A stretch of 64,000 bases of DNA from Zhongshania sp. R06B22 (GTDB taxonomy: Bacteria > Pseudomonadota > Gammaproteobacteria > Pseudomonadales > Spongiibacteraceae): contig NZ_JBFRYB010000001.1 in NCBI RefSeq assembly GCF_040892595.1, positions 1,736,001-1,800,000 on the forward strand. Reading direction: 5' to 3'. Under the pieces are notes generated by a model. It did no database searches, had not been told where the DNA came from, and was given only the letters and a program-made list of their open reading frames with translations. A program made the translations under genes and the position numbers. This document shows, piece after piece, positions 25,811-34,600 of this stretch. The first letter of the stretch is position 1. Every line of letters starts with the position of its first letter.

Positions 25811-27490
25811 TCAGGCCGCTTTCGCTTGGCTCTCGGCGGCTTGCTCGGCTGCATTGAGCACCGCTTTTAGTGAGGCTGAAATCACATCGCGATGTTTGGC
25901 TACCCCAATATAACGCTGATTATTGATAGACAGATGTACATAGGCAATCGCCTGCGAGTCTGTGCCGCTACCCAGTGCGTGTTCGCGGTAGTCCAGAATT
26001 TCTATCTTGTCGCCAAACTCCTGCTGCCAAGCGTCAGCCAGCGCGCTAATGGCGCCGTCGCCATGCCCTTGAAGATGGCTGATGCCTCGGCGATTCTTGT
26101 AGCTAAGGCTGAGCAAATCCTGCCCCGCGTTTTCAGTATTGTCTTGGCTAACTGAAAAATTTTGAATGCTGATATTCCGGCTCGTTTGCAGATAATGGGC
26201 GTCGAACAAATCCCATATTTGCGCCGAGGTGACTTCGCCAGAAATTTCCTCTGCCCGCGCTTGTACCATGCGACTGGCGTCTATTTGCAGCCAGCGTGGC
26301 AGTTCTAAGCCGTAGTCATTTTCTAGCACCCAGCTCACACCGCCTTTGCCGGACTGGCTGTTAATACGAATGACCGCTTCGTAGCTGCGACCCAAATCGG
26401 CGGGGTCAATGGGCAGGTAGGCAACTTGCCAAGGCTCATCAGCTTGTTGCTTGCTCAGGCATTTACGGATTGCATCCTGATGGCTGCCAGAAAAGGCAGT
26501 AAAGACCAACTCGCCGGCATAGGGGTGACGGGGATGAAGTGGTATCGCCGTGCAGTGTTCTACCACCGCAATGATCTCATCCATATCAGCCAAATTTAGA
26601 CCGGGGTCTACGCCCTGGCTGTAGAGGTTCATGGCCATAGTGACAATGTCCATATTGCCGGTGCGCTCGCCATTCCCCAGCAGCGTACCTTCAACCCGAT
26701 CGGCGCCCGCCATAACGGCCAGCTCGCCAGCGGCAACGCCACAGCCGCGATCATTGTGGGTGTGTACGCTCACGGTAATATCTTTGCGATAGCGCGTGTT
26801 GCGGCAGAACCATTCGACTTGATCGGCAAACACATTGGGGCTGGCGCACTCGACGGTTGCCGGCAAATTGATAATGATGGGATTCCCGCTGTCGCGCCAT
26901 TCTGCAATCACCGCGTCGCTGACTTCGACCGCAAATTCAATCTCCGTGCTGCTAAAACTTTCCGGCGAATATTGGAATGACCAGTTGGTTTCAGGCTGAC
27001 GGATAGCATACTCCTTAACCCACTTTGCACCCTGTATCGCAATATTGCTAATGCCTTTTTTATCCAGACCGAAAACCCGTTCACGCTGCACCGGACTGGT
27101 GGAATTGTAAACGTGAACAATGGCGTTCTTAGCGCCTTTCAGTGCCTCGTAACTGCGGGCAATCAGTTCTTCACGGGCCTGAGTTAACACTTGGATAGTG
27201 ACATTGTCAGGAATGCGATCTTCTTCTATCAGCACCCGCACAAAATCGAAGTCCGGTTGTGACGCGGCGGGGAAGCCCACTTCAATTTGAGTGAAGCCGA
27301 GTTTGACGAGTAGATCCCACATACGCAGTTTTTGCTGCACGTTCATGGGCTCAACCAATGCCTGGTTACCATCGCGTAAATCTACAGAACACCACTGTGG
27401 TGTTGTCGAGATGGTGTTATTGGGCCACTGACGGTCTGCTATGCTGATGACCGGTGTGGGCCGATATTTGCGGTGGTTGAACTCGCCCAT
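25811..27490 (-). CDS. leuA: 2-isopropylmalate synthase
   Basis: The 559-residue protein condenses acetyl-CoA with 2-oxoisovalerate, the first step of leucine synthesis. Visible are the DRDG-like VDLRDGNQALVEPM near residue 40, the metal/acyl loop motifs VHTHNDRGCGVAAGE and GNGERTGNMDIV, and a C-terminal regulatory domain. The start MGEFNHRKYRPTPVIS fits the long-type LeuA. I chose ATG at 27490 because AAAGGAAAG lies upstream; the frame stays open 59 codons further, but that extension is basic and Arg/Pro-rich, unlike LeuA. Confidence 0.95.
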   Translation of the reverse strand: MGEFNHRKYRPTPVISIADRQWPNNTISTTPQWCSVDLRDGNQALVEPMNVQQKLRMWDLLVKLGFTQIEVGFPAASQPDFDFVRVLIEEDRIPDNVTIQVLTQAREELIARSYEALKGAKNAIVHVYNSTSPVQRERVFGLDKKGISNIAIQGAKWVKEYAIRQPETNWSFQYSPESFSSTEIEFAVEVSDAVIAEWRDSGNPIIINLPATVECASPNVFADQVEWFCRNTRYRKDITVSVHTHNDRGCGVAAGELAVMAGADRVEGTLLGNGERTGNMDIVTMAMNLYSQGVDPGLNLADMDEIIAVVEHCTAIPLHPRHPYAGELVFTAFSGSHQDAIRKCLSKQQADEPWQVAYLPIDPADLGRSYEAVIRINSQSGKGGVSWVLENDYGLELPRWLQIDASRMVQARAEEISGEVTSAQIWDLFDAHYLQTSRNISIQNFSVSQDNTENAGQDLLSLSYKNRRGISHLQGHGDGAISALADAWQQEFGDKIEILDYREHALGSGTDSQAIAYVHLSINNQRYIGVAKHRDVISASLKAVLNAAEQAAESQAKAA

Positions 27491-27804
27491 GATCTGACTT
27501 TCCTTTTGCGTTAGTGTTCTACGTAAATAGTGTGGGGTAGGAGCCCGGTGTACCGGGCGTTTTACCGTGTTTCCTTGGCCATCTTTTGTAAAAGCTGGTG
27601 TTTTCGTGCGTGCTGAGCGCGGGGTGTAGCGGTCAGTGCGACGTAGTGTGCGGAGCGGTAACTCCACGGTCCCCAGTATAGGGGCAACGCTTTGGCAGGG
27701 GATTGCGAAGTTGTGCTTAGAATGGTGTCAATGTAATCGATAGTTGCTTAAAATATTAAATTAATGGCATATTATGCCTATATTCTATGGGTGGTTGGAA
27801 TAAA
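27491..27804. other. leuA-lrp divergent intergenic region
   Basis: This is 314 bases between divergent genes. It holds a GC-rich palindrome GCCCGGTGTACCGGGC (27543-27558) in the leuA leader and GGCATATTATGCC (27766-27778) close to the regulator gene. No leucine-rich leader peptide was seen. Confidence 0.6.
27766..27778. promoter_or_regulatory. palindromic candidate operator upstream of the Lrp/AsnC gene
   Basis: GGCATATTATGCC is a perfect 13-base palindrome with an AT centre. It lies 27 bases before the regulator ATG and about 275 bases from leuA. Self-regulation is common for Lrp/AsnC proteins; the link is inferred. Confidence 0.4.
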
Positions 27805-28284
27805 ATGAGTTTAGATGGCTACGATCGGCGGATTTTAGAAGCTTTGCAAGAGGATGGTCGCCTGAGTAATCAGGATTTGGCTGATCTTATTGGTTTGTCA
27901 CCCTCGCCGTGTTTGCGACGGGTGAGGCGCTTAGAAGAGGCGGGGCTGATTGCCGCCTATCGCGCCGTGCTAAATGCTCGTGCGCTGGGGCTAAATTTAA
28001 TGGCGTTTATTCAGATTAGTATGGATAGGCATACACCGGAGCGTTTCGAGAATTTTGAACGCCATGTCGGCGAGCTACCCGAGGTCTTGGAATGTCATTT
28101 GATCACCGGTCAATCGGCGGACTATTTGTTAAAAGTGATAGTTGCCGATATGGACGGCTTTCAGGCTTTGCTGCTCAATAAGATCACTCGAATAGATGGT
28201 GTGACCGGCGTACACTCAAGCTTTGTGATGAAGTCTCCGGTGAGTAAAACCTCGCTGCCCTTGTTGTCATCACCAGCGGGCTGA
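27805..28284 (+). CDS. Lrp/AsnC-family transcriptional regulator
   Basis: The 159-residue protein has the AsnC winged HTH (DRRILEALQEDGRLSNQDLA; GLSPSPCLRRVRRLEEAG) and the C-terminal RAM ligand domain (VLECHLITGQSADYLLKVIV). Such regulators sense amino acids as octamers. It is divergent from leuA, which may be a target. The ATG at 27805 has TTGGAA upstream; an ATG at 27787 has no ribosome binding site. Confidence 0.9.
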   Translation: MSLDGYDRRILEALQEDGRLSNQDLADLIGLSPSPCLRRVRRLEEAGLIAAYRAVLNARALGLNLMAFIQISMDRHTPERFENFERHVGELPEVLECHLITGQSADYLLKVIVADMDGFQALLLNKITRIDGVTGVHSSFVMKSPVSKTSLPLLSSPAG

Positions 28285-28339
28285 TATCGTTGAATGCGGC
28301 GATATTTAACGACGAAAATAGATAATAAGAGAGGGATTT

Positions 28340-28705
28340 ATGGAAAAGATTTTTGTAGCAAATCTTGATGATATTGAGACGGATGCCCTGTTAAGTAAAA
28401 ATGTCAGTGGCAATAAAGTATTACTGAGTCGAATAAACGGCCAGATTTGCGCGGTAGAAAATCGCTGTCCTCATCTGGGCTTGCCGCTCGCCAAGGGTAA
28501 AGTATGCGACGGCGCGGTGGTGTGTCCCTTCCACGGTTCAAGTTTCGACCTCCTTAGTGGTGAGAATATTGATTGGACCAACGCATTTGTCGGTATGCCC
28601 ATGCCGGGATGGACCCATAAACTGATTGCCCTCGGGAAATCGCCACAGCCACTGAAAACTTTCAAAGTAGAGTGCGAAGGCGAACAAATTTTTATTTACG
28701 TATAA
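28340..28705 (+). CDS. small Rieske [2Fe-2S] protein
   Basis: The 121-residue protein is a single Rieske domain with the cluster motifs C43-P-H45 and C62-P-F-H65 (VCPFHGSSFDL). It lacks a signal peptide and catalytic domain, so it is like the ferredoxin component of ring-hydroxylating dioxygenases or a NirD-like protein. Its partner is not evident: the neighbours are a Lrp regulator and a DUF2721 protein. GAGAGGG precedes the ATG. Confidence 0.88.
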   Translation: MEKIFVANLDDIETDALLSKNVSGNKVLLSRINGQICAVENRCPHLGLPLAKGKVCDGAVVCPFHGSSFDLLSGENIDWTNAFVGMPMPGWTHKLIALGKSPQPLKTFKVECEGEQIFIYV

Positions 28706-28737
28706 GAAGTCAGTTAAGCAGCGTCTTAAGGAATAAA

Positions 28738-29175
28738 ATGGCAGTTGATTTTGAAGTCGTCACCATTACCCATGCGATTCAGCAAGCCGTCGCGCCCGTG
28801 TTCTTGCTGGCGGGTATTGGTGGTATTTTAAATGTACTAACTAATCGCTTGGCGCGGATTATTGATCGCAGTCGCAATTTACACCACCGCTTAGAAACTG
28901 TGAGCGAAGAGCGTCGTCTAGTGATTCTCGACGAGTTGGCAATGCTCACTCGTCGGGCGCGGGTGGTGCATCGCGCTATTGGCTTTAGTACTGCTAGCGC
29001 ACTGCTGGTGTGTGTGGTGATTGCCATGTTGTTCTTGAGTGCGGTCATGAGCTGGAATAGCAGTGTTGCCGTGGCCTTGCTGTTTGTTTTTGCGATGTGT
29101 TTTTTAATAGTGGCCCTAACCGGATTTTTACGCGAAATTCAGTTAGCCACGCGGATTATGTTAAACGGTCCTTAA
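28738..29175 (+). CDS. DUF2721 membrane protein
   Basis: The 145-residue protein matches DUF2721 by its N-terminal pattern (AVAPVFLLAGIGGILNVLTN then RLARIIDRSRNL) and by two hydrophobic segments near residues 85-105 and 110-128. The function is unknown. The ATG at 28738 has AAGGAA upstream; the frame is open further 5' inside the Rieske gene, which I do not accept. Confidence 0.8.
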   Translation: MAVDFEVVTITHAIQQAVAPVFLLAGIGGILNVLTNRLARIIDRSRNLHHRLETVSEERRLVILDELAMLTRRARVVHRAIGFSTASALLVCVVIAMLFLSAVMSWNSSVAVALLFVFAMCFLIVALTGFLREIQLATRIMLNGP

Positions 29176-29219
29176 GCCTAAGTATTGAAACGGCATAGGC
29201 GATTAGCCAGGGAGGCGTG

Positions 29220-29927
29220 ATGATTACCTTATATGGATTTGGTGAGGCGTTTGGCATGGTAGATGCCAGTCCCTTTGTGTTGAAGATCGATGCCTATTTA
29301 CGCATGGCGGGCTTGGATTTTGAGCGCAAGTCTGTCATTTCTAATTTGCGTACCGCTCCCAAGGGCAAGCTGCCGTATATCGTCGACGATGGTAAAACCA
29401 TTGCGGACTCGGCCTTTATTATCGAATACTTAAACGACAAGCCCGGTGTCACCATGAGTTCTGCTCTGAGTCCTGAGCAGCGCGCACACGCTTATTTGAT
29501 CGCAAAATCCTTGGATGAAAATTTCTACTGGTGCTTGCTGTATTCACGTTGGCTTAGTGATCAAACCTGGCCACTAACCAAGCAGGCGCTGTTCGGCGCT
29601 CTGCCTTTTCCTATAAGCCATATTGCCGCGGCAGTCGTGCGCAGGAATATCCGCGCTGCTGTTTATAAGCAGGGCATGGGCCGGCATTCAGAGTCGGAAA
29701 TTCAACAGATATATATTAATACCCTAGACAGTCTTTCGGTTCTGCTGGGCAGTAAAAGCTACTTTATGAACGATAAACCCAGCGTACTCGACGCATGTGT
29801 TTTCGGTTTTCTAGGCCAAGTTATTTTAGCCGATGTCGCCAATGATTTTAGCACTATTGCCATGCGGTATGAGAATCTAGTGGCCTTCTGTAATCAGATT
29901 CAAAAGCGTTATTACACTGGAGTTTAG
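29220..29927 (+). CDS. metaxin/Faxc-type glutathione S-transferase family protein
   Basis: The 235-residue protein starts ITLYGFGEAFGMVDASPFVL, the thioredoxin-fold N-domain of the GST_N_4/metaxin-like group, with GKLPYIVDDGKTIADSAFII and a helical C-domain (DKPSVLDACVFGFLGQVILA). It is a soluble protein. Actual glutathione use is not shown for most bacterial members. GGGAGG lies just before the start. Confidence 0.85.
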   Translation: MITLYGFGEAFGMVDASPFVLKIDAYLRMAGLDFERKSVISNLRTAPKGKLPYIVDDGKTIADSAFIIEYLNDKPGVTMSSALSPEQRAHAYLIAKSLDENFYWCLLYSRWLSDQTWPLTKQALFGALPFPISHIAAAVVRRNIRAAVYKQGMGRHSESEIQQIYINTLDSLSVLLGSKSYFMNDKPSVLDACVFGFLGQVILADVANDFSTIAMRYENLVAFCNQIQKRYYTGV

Positions 29928-30293
29928 CACTCTATTCACAGTGTGTTGATTTATCCTAAGGGGGGCAACCGTCACAAGAGCGGTCAATTGTTGTTATAAC
30001 ATCGCTAAGGCACTTAAACACTAGACTCCTTCCCATTAACACATTGACGAGTTACTTAACTCATTGAAATTTCTAAAAAACGGGATATGATCAGGGGAAC
30101 GGAATGTTTGGCAGAATTAAAGGAAATCATTCTTCGTTTGACCGGCGCTTGCTACTCGCGAGACATACATTTTATTGAATTTCCGTATATTTTTTAATCC
30201 ATGCTGAAGCCCCGATTTTGATAAGCGGGCCAAAGCGATAAGGGCCTGAGTCGTTATAAACTCTCGGGTGTCATTGAAACAGGGTCAATATCT
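29928..30293. other. intergenic region with a perfect palindrome
   Basis: This is 366 bases without a convincing gene. It contains the palindrome GAGTTACTTAACTC (30049-30062). A 24-codon frame (30104-30178) is preceded by AGGGGA but is too short to judge. CACAAGAGCGGTCA near 29975 resembles fragments found at 38.8-44 kb. Confidence 0.5.
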
Positions 30294-30698
30294 GTGATCG
30301 AAGGGGAATGCTTCTGTGGCGCGGTGCGATACCGAATTGACGGCGCACTGAAGAATGCACGTTCTTGCCATTGCTCTCGATGCCGAAAGGCATTCAGTGG
30401 TGCCGCCTCAGCGTACGCTGAATTGGAAAGCCCGAAAAGCTTTGTCTGGGTAGCGGGCGCGGAAAATGTGACCCGGTGCAGTTCGCAAGTTGACTGGGGG
30501 CTGGGGTTCTGTAGAACCTGTGGCTCGACTCTATGCGGCTACTTCAAAGAATCTGTGCACGGTGTCACGCTCGGTTGTGTGAATGGTGATCCTGGGATTG
30601 AAATTGGCGCCCATATCTTCGTTGGGTCCAAGGCTCCCTGGGATCATGTCGGCGGGGATGCTCCTCAGTTCGAGGGGCATCAAGTACGATTGCCTTAA
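30294..30698 (+). CDS. GFA-family (glutathione-dependent formaldehyde-activating-like) zinc protein
   Basis: The 134-residue protein has the complete GFA cysteine set: C6-x-C8, C25-x-C27-x2-C30 and C73-x2-C76. The family binds two zinc ions and includes enzymes proposed to act on S-hydroxymethylglutathione, though most members have no proven reaction. The start is the GTG at 30294, because the family begins right before the first CxC. It precedes a DUF427 gene by 33 bases. Confidence 0.88.
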   Translation: MIEGECFCGAVRYRIDGALKNARSCHCSRCRKAFSGAASAYAELESPKSFVWVAGAENVTRCSSQVDWGLGFCRTCGSTLCGYFKESVHGVTLGCVNGDPGIEIGAHIFVGSKAPWDHVGGDAPQFEGHQVRLP

Positions 30699-30731
30699 TA
30701 TTGATAAAGCAGCAGCGCTTTGGGAGTAAAT

Positions 30732-31013
30732 ATGAAAGCTACTTGGAATGGGGTGATATTGGCCGAGTCTGACGACACAATCGTTGTGGAAAATAATCAC
30801 TATTTCCCAGCCGATGCGATCAAAAAGCAGTACTTTTCCGAAAGTGCTCATACGTCGCACTGCCCTTGGAAAGGTACTGCAAGCTACTTTTCAATCGACG
30901 TTGCGGCGCACCGCAATGAAAATGCGGCCTGGTACTATCCGGAACCACTTGAGGCTGCTGCTTCCATTCGCGGTCGGGTGGCGTTTTGGAAGGGCGTTGA
31001 GATCGGGGAGTGA
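30732..31013 (+). CDS. DUF427 protein
   Basis: The 93-residue protein has the DUF427 pattern: NGVILAESDDTIVVENNHYF, the SAHTSHCPWKGTASYFSI motif around residues 40-57 and AAWYYPEPLEAAASIRGRVA. The fold is a small beta barrel of unknown role. GGGAGT precedes the ATG at 30732. It may form a unit with the GFA gene. Confidence 0.88.
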   Translation: MKATWNGVILAESDDTIVVENNHYFPADAIKKQYFSESAHTSHCPWKGTASYFSIDVAAHRNENAAWYYPEPLEAAASIRGRVAFWKGVEIGE

Positions 31014-31242
31014 TGACGCCCGACAAATCGTTGCAGTGGACTTTTTTGACTCGCCACTCATTTTTGCTTGCATAAAAACGTGCCTTGCCTCGAAATCCGC
31101 TGAGCTCGGGCGTTATTAATCTTAGCTATAAGTGAGGCGTCTTCTAAATTAGTGCTTTTCTTGCACTCCATACTTGGAGGTAGCTAGGTGCTATTTTCGA
31201 CTATCAAATTCATATCAATCGCCGCAATTGCCGCTGAAAAGT

Positions 31243-31290
31243 GCGGCGGGACAGGCAAAACGTTGCGCTTCTTTTGCCTGTCCCCGCTGC
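31243..31290. repeat. long imperfect hairpin
   Basis: GGGACAGGCAAAA (31248-31260) and TTTTGCCTGTCCC (31272-31284) are perfect complements around an 11-base loop. The stem continues imperfectly through GCGGC and CGCTGC. It directly adjoins the repeat that begins GGCGTTGAGG. It could be a terminator remnant or a degenerate attC-like arm. Confidence 0.65.
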
Positions 31291-31292
31291 AG

Positions 31293-31433
31293 GGCGTTGA
31301 GGCTGTAGAAAAACCTACCAACTTACATCTGATTCTGGTTTTTGAGCGCCTGCTTATTACCCGTTCAGGAAGTGGCTGCTTAGATACTGGGTGTGTCTGG
31401 CTCTAGCGTCACATTAGCGGTTAGTCGCTGAAT
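31293..31433 (+). repeat. dispersed degenerate repeat, copy A
   Basis: It starts with GGCGTTGAGGCTGTAGAAAA, identical to 43671-43690, and ends with a stretch (31348-31433) that is about 80% identical by eye to 41059-41143, including CACATTAGCGGT and AGTCGCTGAAT. It is the most complete of three copies. It has no coding frame. It may be a decayed insertion-sequence end. Confidence 0.7.
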
Positions 31434-31651
31434 TTCAAATCATCAACTGTGTCGTAAACCCAGGGCAGTTCAGTTCCTAGCTTCCATTTCTATCCTAATA
31501 TGGGAAAGGTTGGGAATAAGGCAATCCTAGGGGGCGCGTTTGAAATCGCCGATATATTGACTAAGCTAAACCCAAGCCCGTCTGCTATCCGGTAGCGTAC
31601 TGAACAAGCTACTCAGCCAATACCTTGATCATTACTAGGCAAGCCTGACAC

Positions 31652-34600
31652 ATGAAATCAAAAACCGGAAAATTAACACGTTTCATTCAACAAAAGCTCG
31701 GCAATACCCCTGAGTCTGAGGCCTTAAGTGCCTTAGCGAGCCGTTACTGGGATGTTACCGCCAGTGAAACCATTGCCAAGCGCAGCGCCGCTGAGCTGCT
31801 CGGTACGGTTCAGTCACACTTGAGTCTTGCCGAATCACGACGTCTCGACCAGCCGAAAATAAGCATTAGCGAGCAGGGCGACAGCGGTCTATTGGTATTT
31901 GAAATGGTGACCAAAGATCGGCCATTCATCTTTGATACGCTTTCCAGCCTAATATACGATGCCGGCTACACGGTGCTCTTATCGCACCATCCCATTTTCT
32001 GGGTAAACCGAGACAAGGTCGGACAACTTCTTGATATCGTTGCACTCGATCGCAAGCAACAAGAGCTCACCGACTACCGCGCCGAGTCATTTGTGCGCTA
32101 TGAGCTGGAAGCTTCCCCAAGTGCAATATCACACACTCGCCTAAAACAGCGTATCCGCAAAGCACTTAGCACTATCGAGCAGATTGTTAAGCACTGGCAG
32201 CCCATGCGGGAAAAAGCGGAAGCGCTGCAACTCTATTATTCACAAAGCCCGGCGCCGATGAAAACAAAACCGCGCCGGCAAATTTGTAATTTTCTTAGCT
32301 GGCTTACCGCCAATAACCTCACCTTTCTTGCTTATGTTGAAATGCAAGTTAAGCAACAGGGTGGCCAAAGAAGCTTGCATGCAATCGAATCATCACGGCT
32401 CGGTTTGAAATTAGAATCTACCCCTTGGGAGCACATCGAATCGCCACAGCAGCGCCAACAGATTTTAGAGCACTATTTAGAAAGTCCACGCGTACTTACC
32501 ATTACCAAATCGACCGAGCTGGCGCCCATCCGACGTTTTGTGCCCATGGACTATATCGCCATTAAAGATTTTAACGCCAAAGGCGAGCTGAAAGGTGAAC
32601 ACCGTTTTTACGGTTTAATGACCCGCGTCGCCTATAACAGCCGCGCACTTGATATTCCGTTGTTAGCTGACCGTATCCACGCCGCCATGAACCTCGCGCA
32701 TTTCCCGTTAGGCAGTCACAACGGCAAAGTGATGCTGCAAACACTGGAAACCTTTCCTCGCGATGAACTATTTCAAAGCAGTGCCAAAAAATTATTTGAA
32801 ATCGCCATGGGCCTGGTCGCCATAGAAGAACAGAATCGTGTGCGGGTGTTCAGCCGTACCGACCCCTTTCATCGTTACTACTCTATTCTGGTCTACATTC
32901 CCCGAGAGCAGTACAGTCAGTACGTTCGCGAGAAAATACAAACTTTAATAGCCGCAAAACTGAATGCAGATAGTAGCGACTTTGCCATTTATTTCACCGA
33001 CAACCGTATGGCGCGCCTACATCTCATTGTTCAAGTTCGCACCGAGGAAGCGAAAAGCTTAGATAATGCAGCACTGGAAGAAATGATCAGCGGCGTCACG
33101 GAAAGTTGGCCGGAAAAGCTGAAGTCGGTACTTTATAGCAAGCATTCGCGCAAAACCGCGCAACAGCTATTTCTTCACTACGGCGAGGCTTTTACCGCGC
33201 CCTATATTGCCAAGACCACTATTGAAACCGCCACCGATGACATAGAACAGCTGGAGCAATTACAAAAATCAAGTAATAACTTAGCGGTAAAAATTTACCG
33301 CGACGCATCCCGCCCCGACGAGCGAGTTGAACTACGTTGTTATTTTAAGGACCAGCCGCTGCCGCTCTCCGACATACAGCCGCGGCTAAGCAACCTCGGA
33401 TTGCGCCTAGTAGTGGAAGATTTATACCCAGTTACCATTAACAACGATAAAACATACTGGATTCAGGATTTTCGTGCCCGGACAGCCGTCAATGTGAATC
33501 ACGTGTTTTGGCACGACGCCAGTCAATTTGAGCAGGCTTTTATCGCCATTCACAAGGAATTATGTGACGACGATGATTTCAATCGTTTGATTATTAGCGC
33601 CGATATCAGCTGGCGTGAAGCCTCGCTAATTCGCGCCTATTGCCGTTATCTAAAACAGCTAGGCAGCCACTTCGAACAAAATTATCTCAGTAAGTTATTG
33701 GTTGATAACAGCGGCATCAGCCGCCTGTTAATCGATTTATTTCACGCCCGTTTCAAGCTGCATGTCACTGATCGCGACAGCCTACAAATAAAGCTAACTG
33801 AACAATTAGACATTGCACTGGAATCTGTCCAAAGCCTTGATGCCGACCGTCTATTCCGCAGCTTACGCAGCCTCATTATGGCAACGTTGCGCAGCAACTA
33901 TTATCAAAGCGAGAATGAGCAAGCCTTAAAAAATGCCATATACGCCTTCAAATTTTCGACGCGAGATATCCCAGAGGCACCAGCACCGCGGCCGCGATTT
34001 GAAATCTGGGTGCACGCGCCGCGCTTTGAAGCAGTGCATCTACGCGGCGATAAAGTCGCTCGCGGTGGCCTGCGCTGGTCAGACCGGCCGGAAGATTTTC
34101 GCACCGAAGTCCTCGGCTTAGTGAAAGCGCAAATGGTTAAAAATGCCGTTATCGTCCCCGTCGGTGCCAAGGGTGGCTTTGTGTGCCGCCGTTTACCCGA
34201 GAACGGAACGAGAGAGGCCACCCAAGCTGAGGTGATCCGCTGCTATAAAGATTTTATTGGAGCAATGTTATCGCTAACCGACAACCGACAAGGCGACCGT
34301 GTCATTCGCCCGCCGTTAACGGTTTGTCACGACGACGAAGATCCCTATCTTGTGGTTGCCGCTGACAAAGGCACGGCGGCATTTTCCGATATTGCCAATA
34401 GCGTCTCCAAAGACTTCGGCTTTTGGATTGGCGACGCCTTTGCTTCAGGTGGCTCCAATGGCTACGACCACAAGAAAATGGGCATCACCGCCAAAGGTGG
34501 CTGGGAAGCGGTCAAACGGCATTTTCGCGAACAGAACAAAGACATCCAACGCCAAGAATTTACCACGGTGGGCATTGGCGATATGGCCGGCGACGTGTTT

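Larger units (their letters stand above)
31014..31651. other. intergenic region with hairpin and repeat remnants
   Basis: This is 638 bases without a credible gene. It holds a long hairpin (31243-31290) and a degenerate repeat (31293-31433) related to sequences at 41.1 and 43.7 kb. Short frames here do not look coding. Confidence 0.6.

Noticed and set aside
27491-27667. 59-codon N-terminal extension of leuA
   Set aside because: It is Arg/Pro-rich, unlike LeuA, and the internal ATG at 27490 has a strong ribosome binding site.
31188-31406. 72-codon plus-strand frame
   Set aside because: It runs through the long hairpin and repeat copy A, so the frame is a by-product of repeat sequence.
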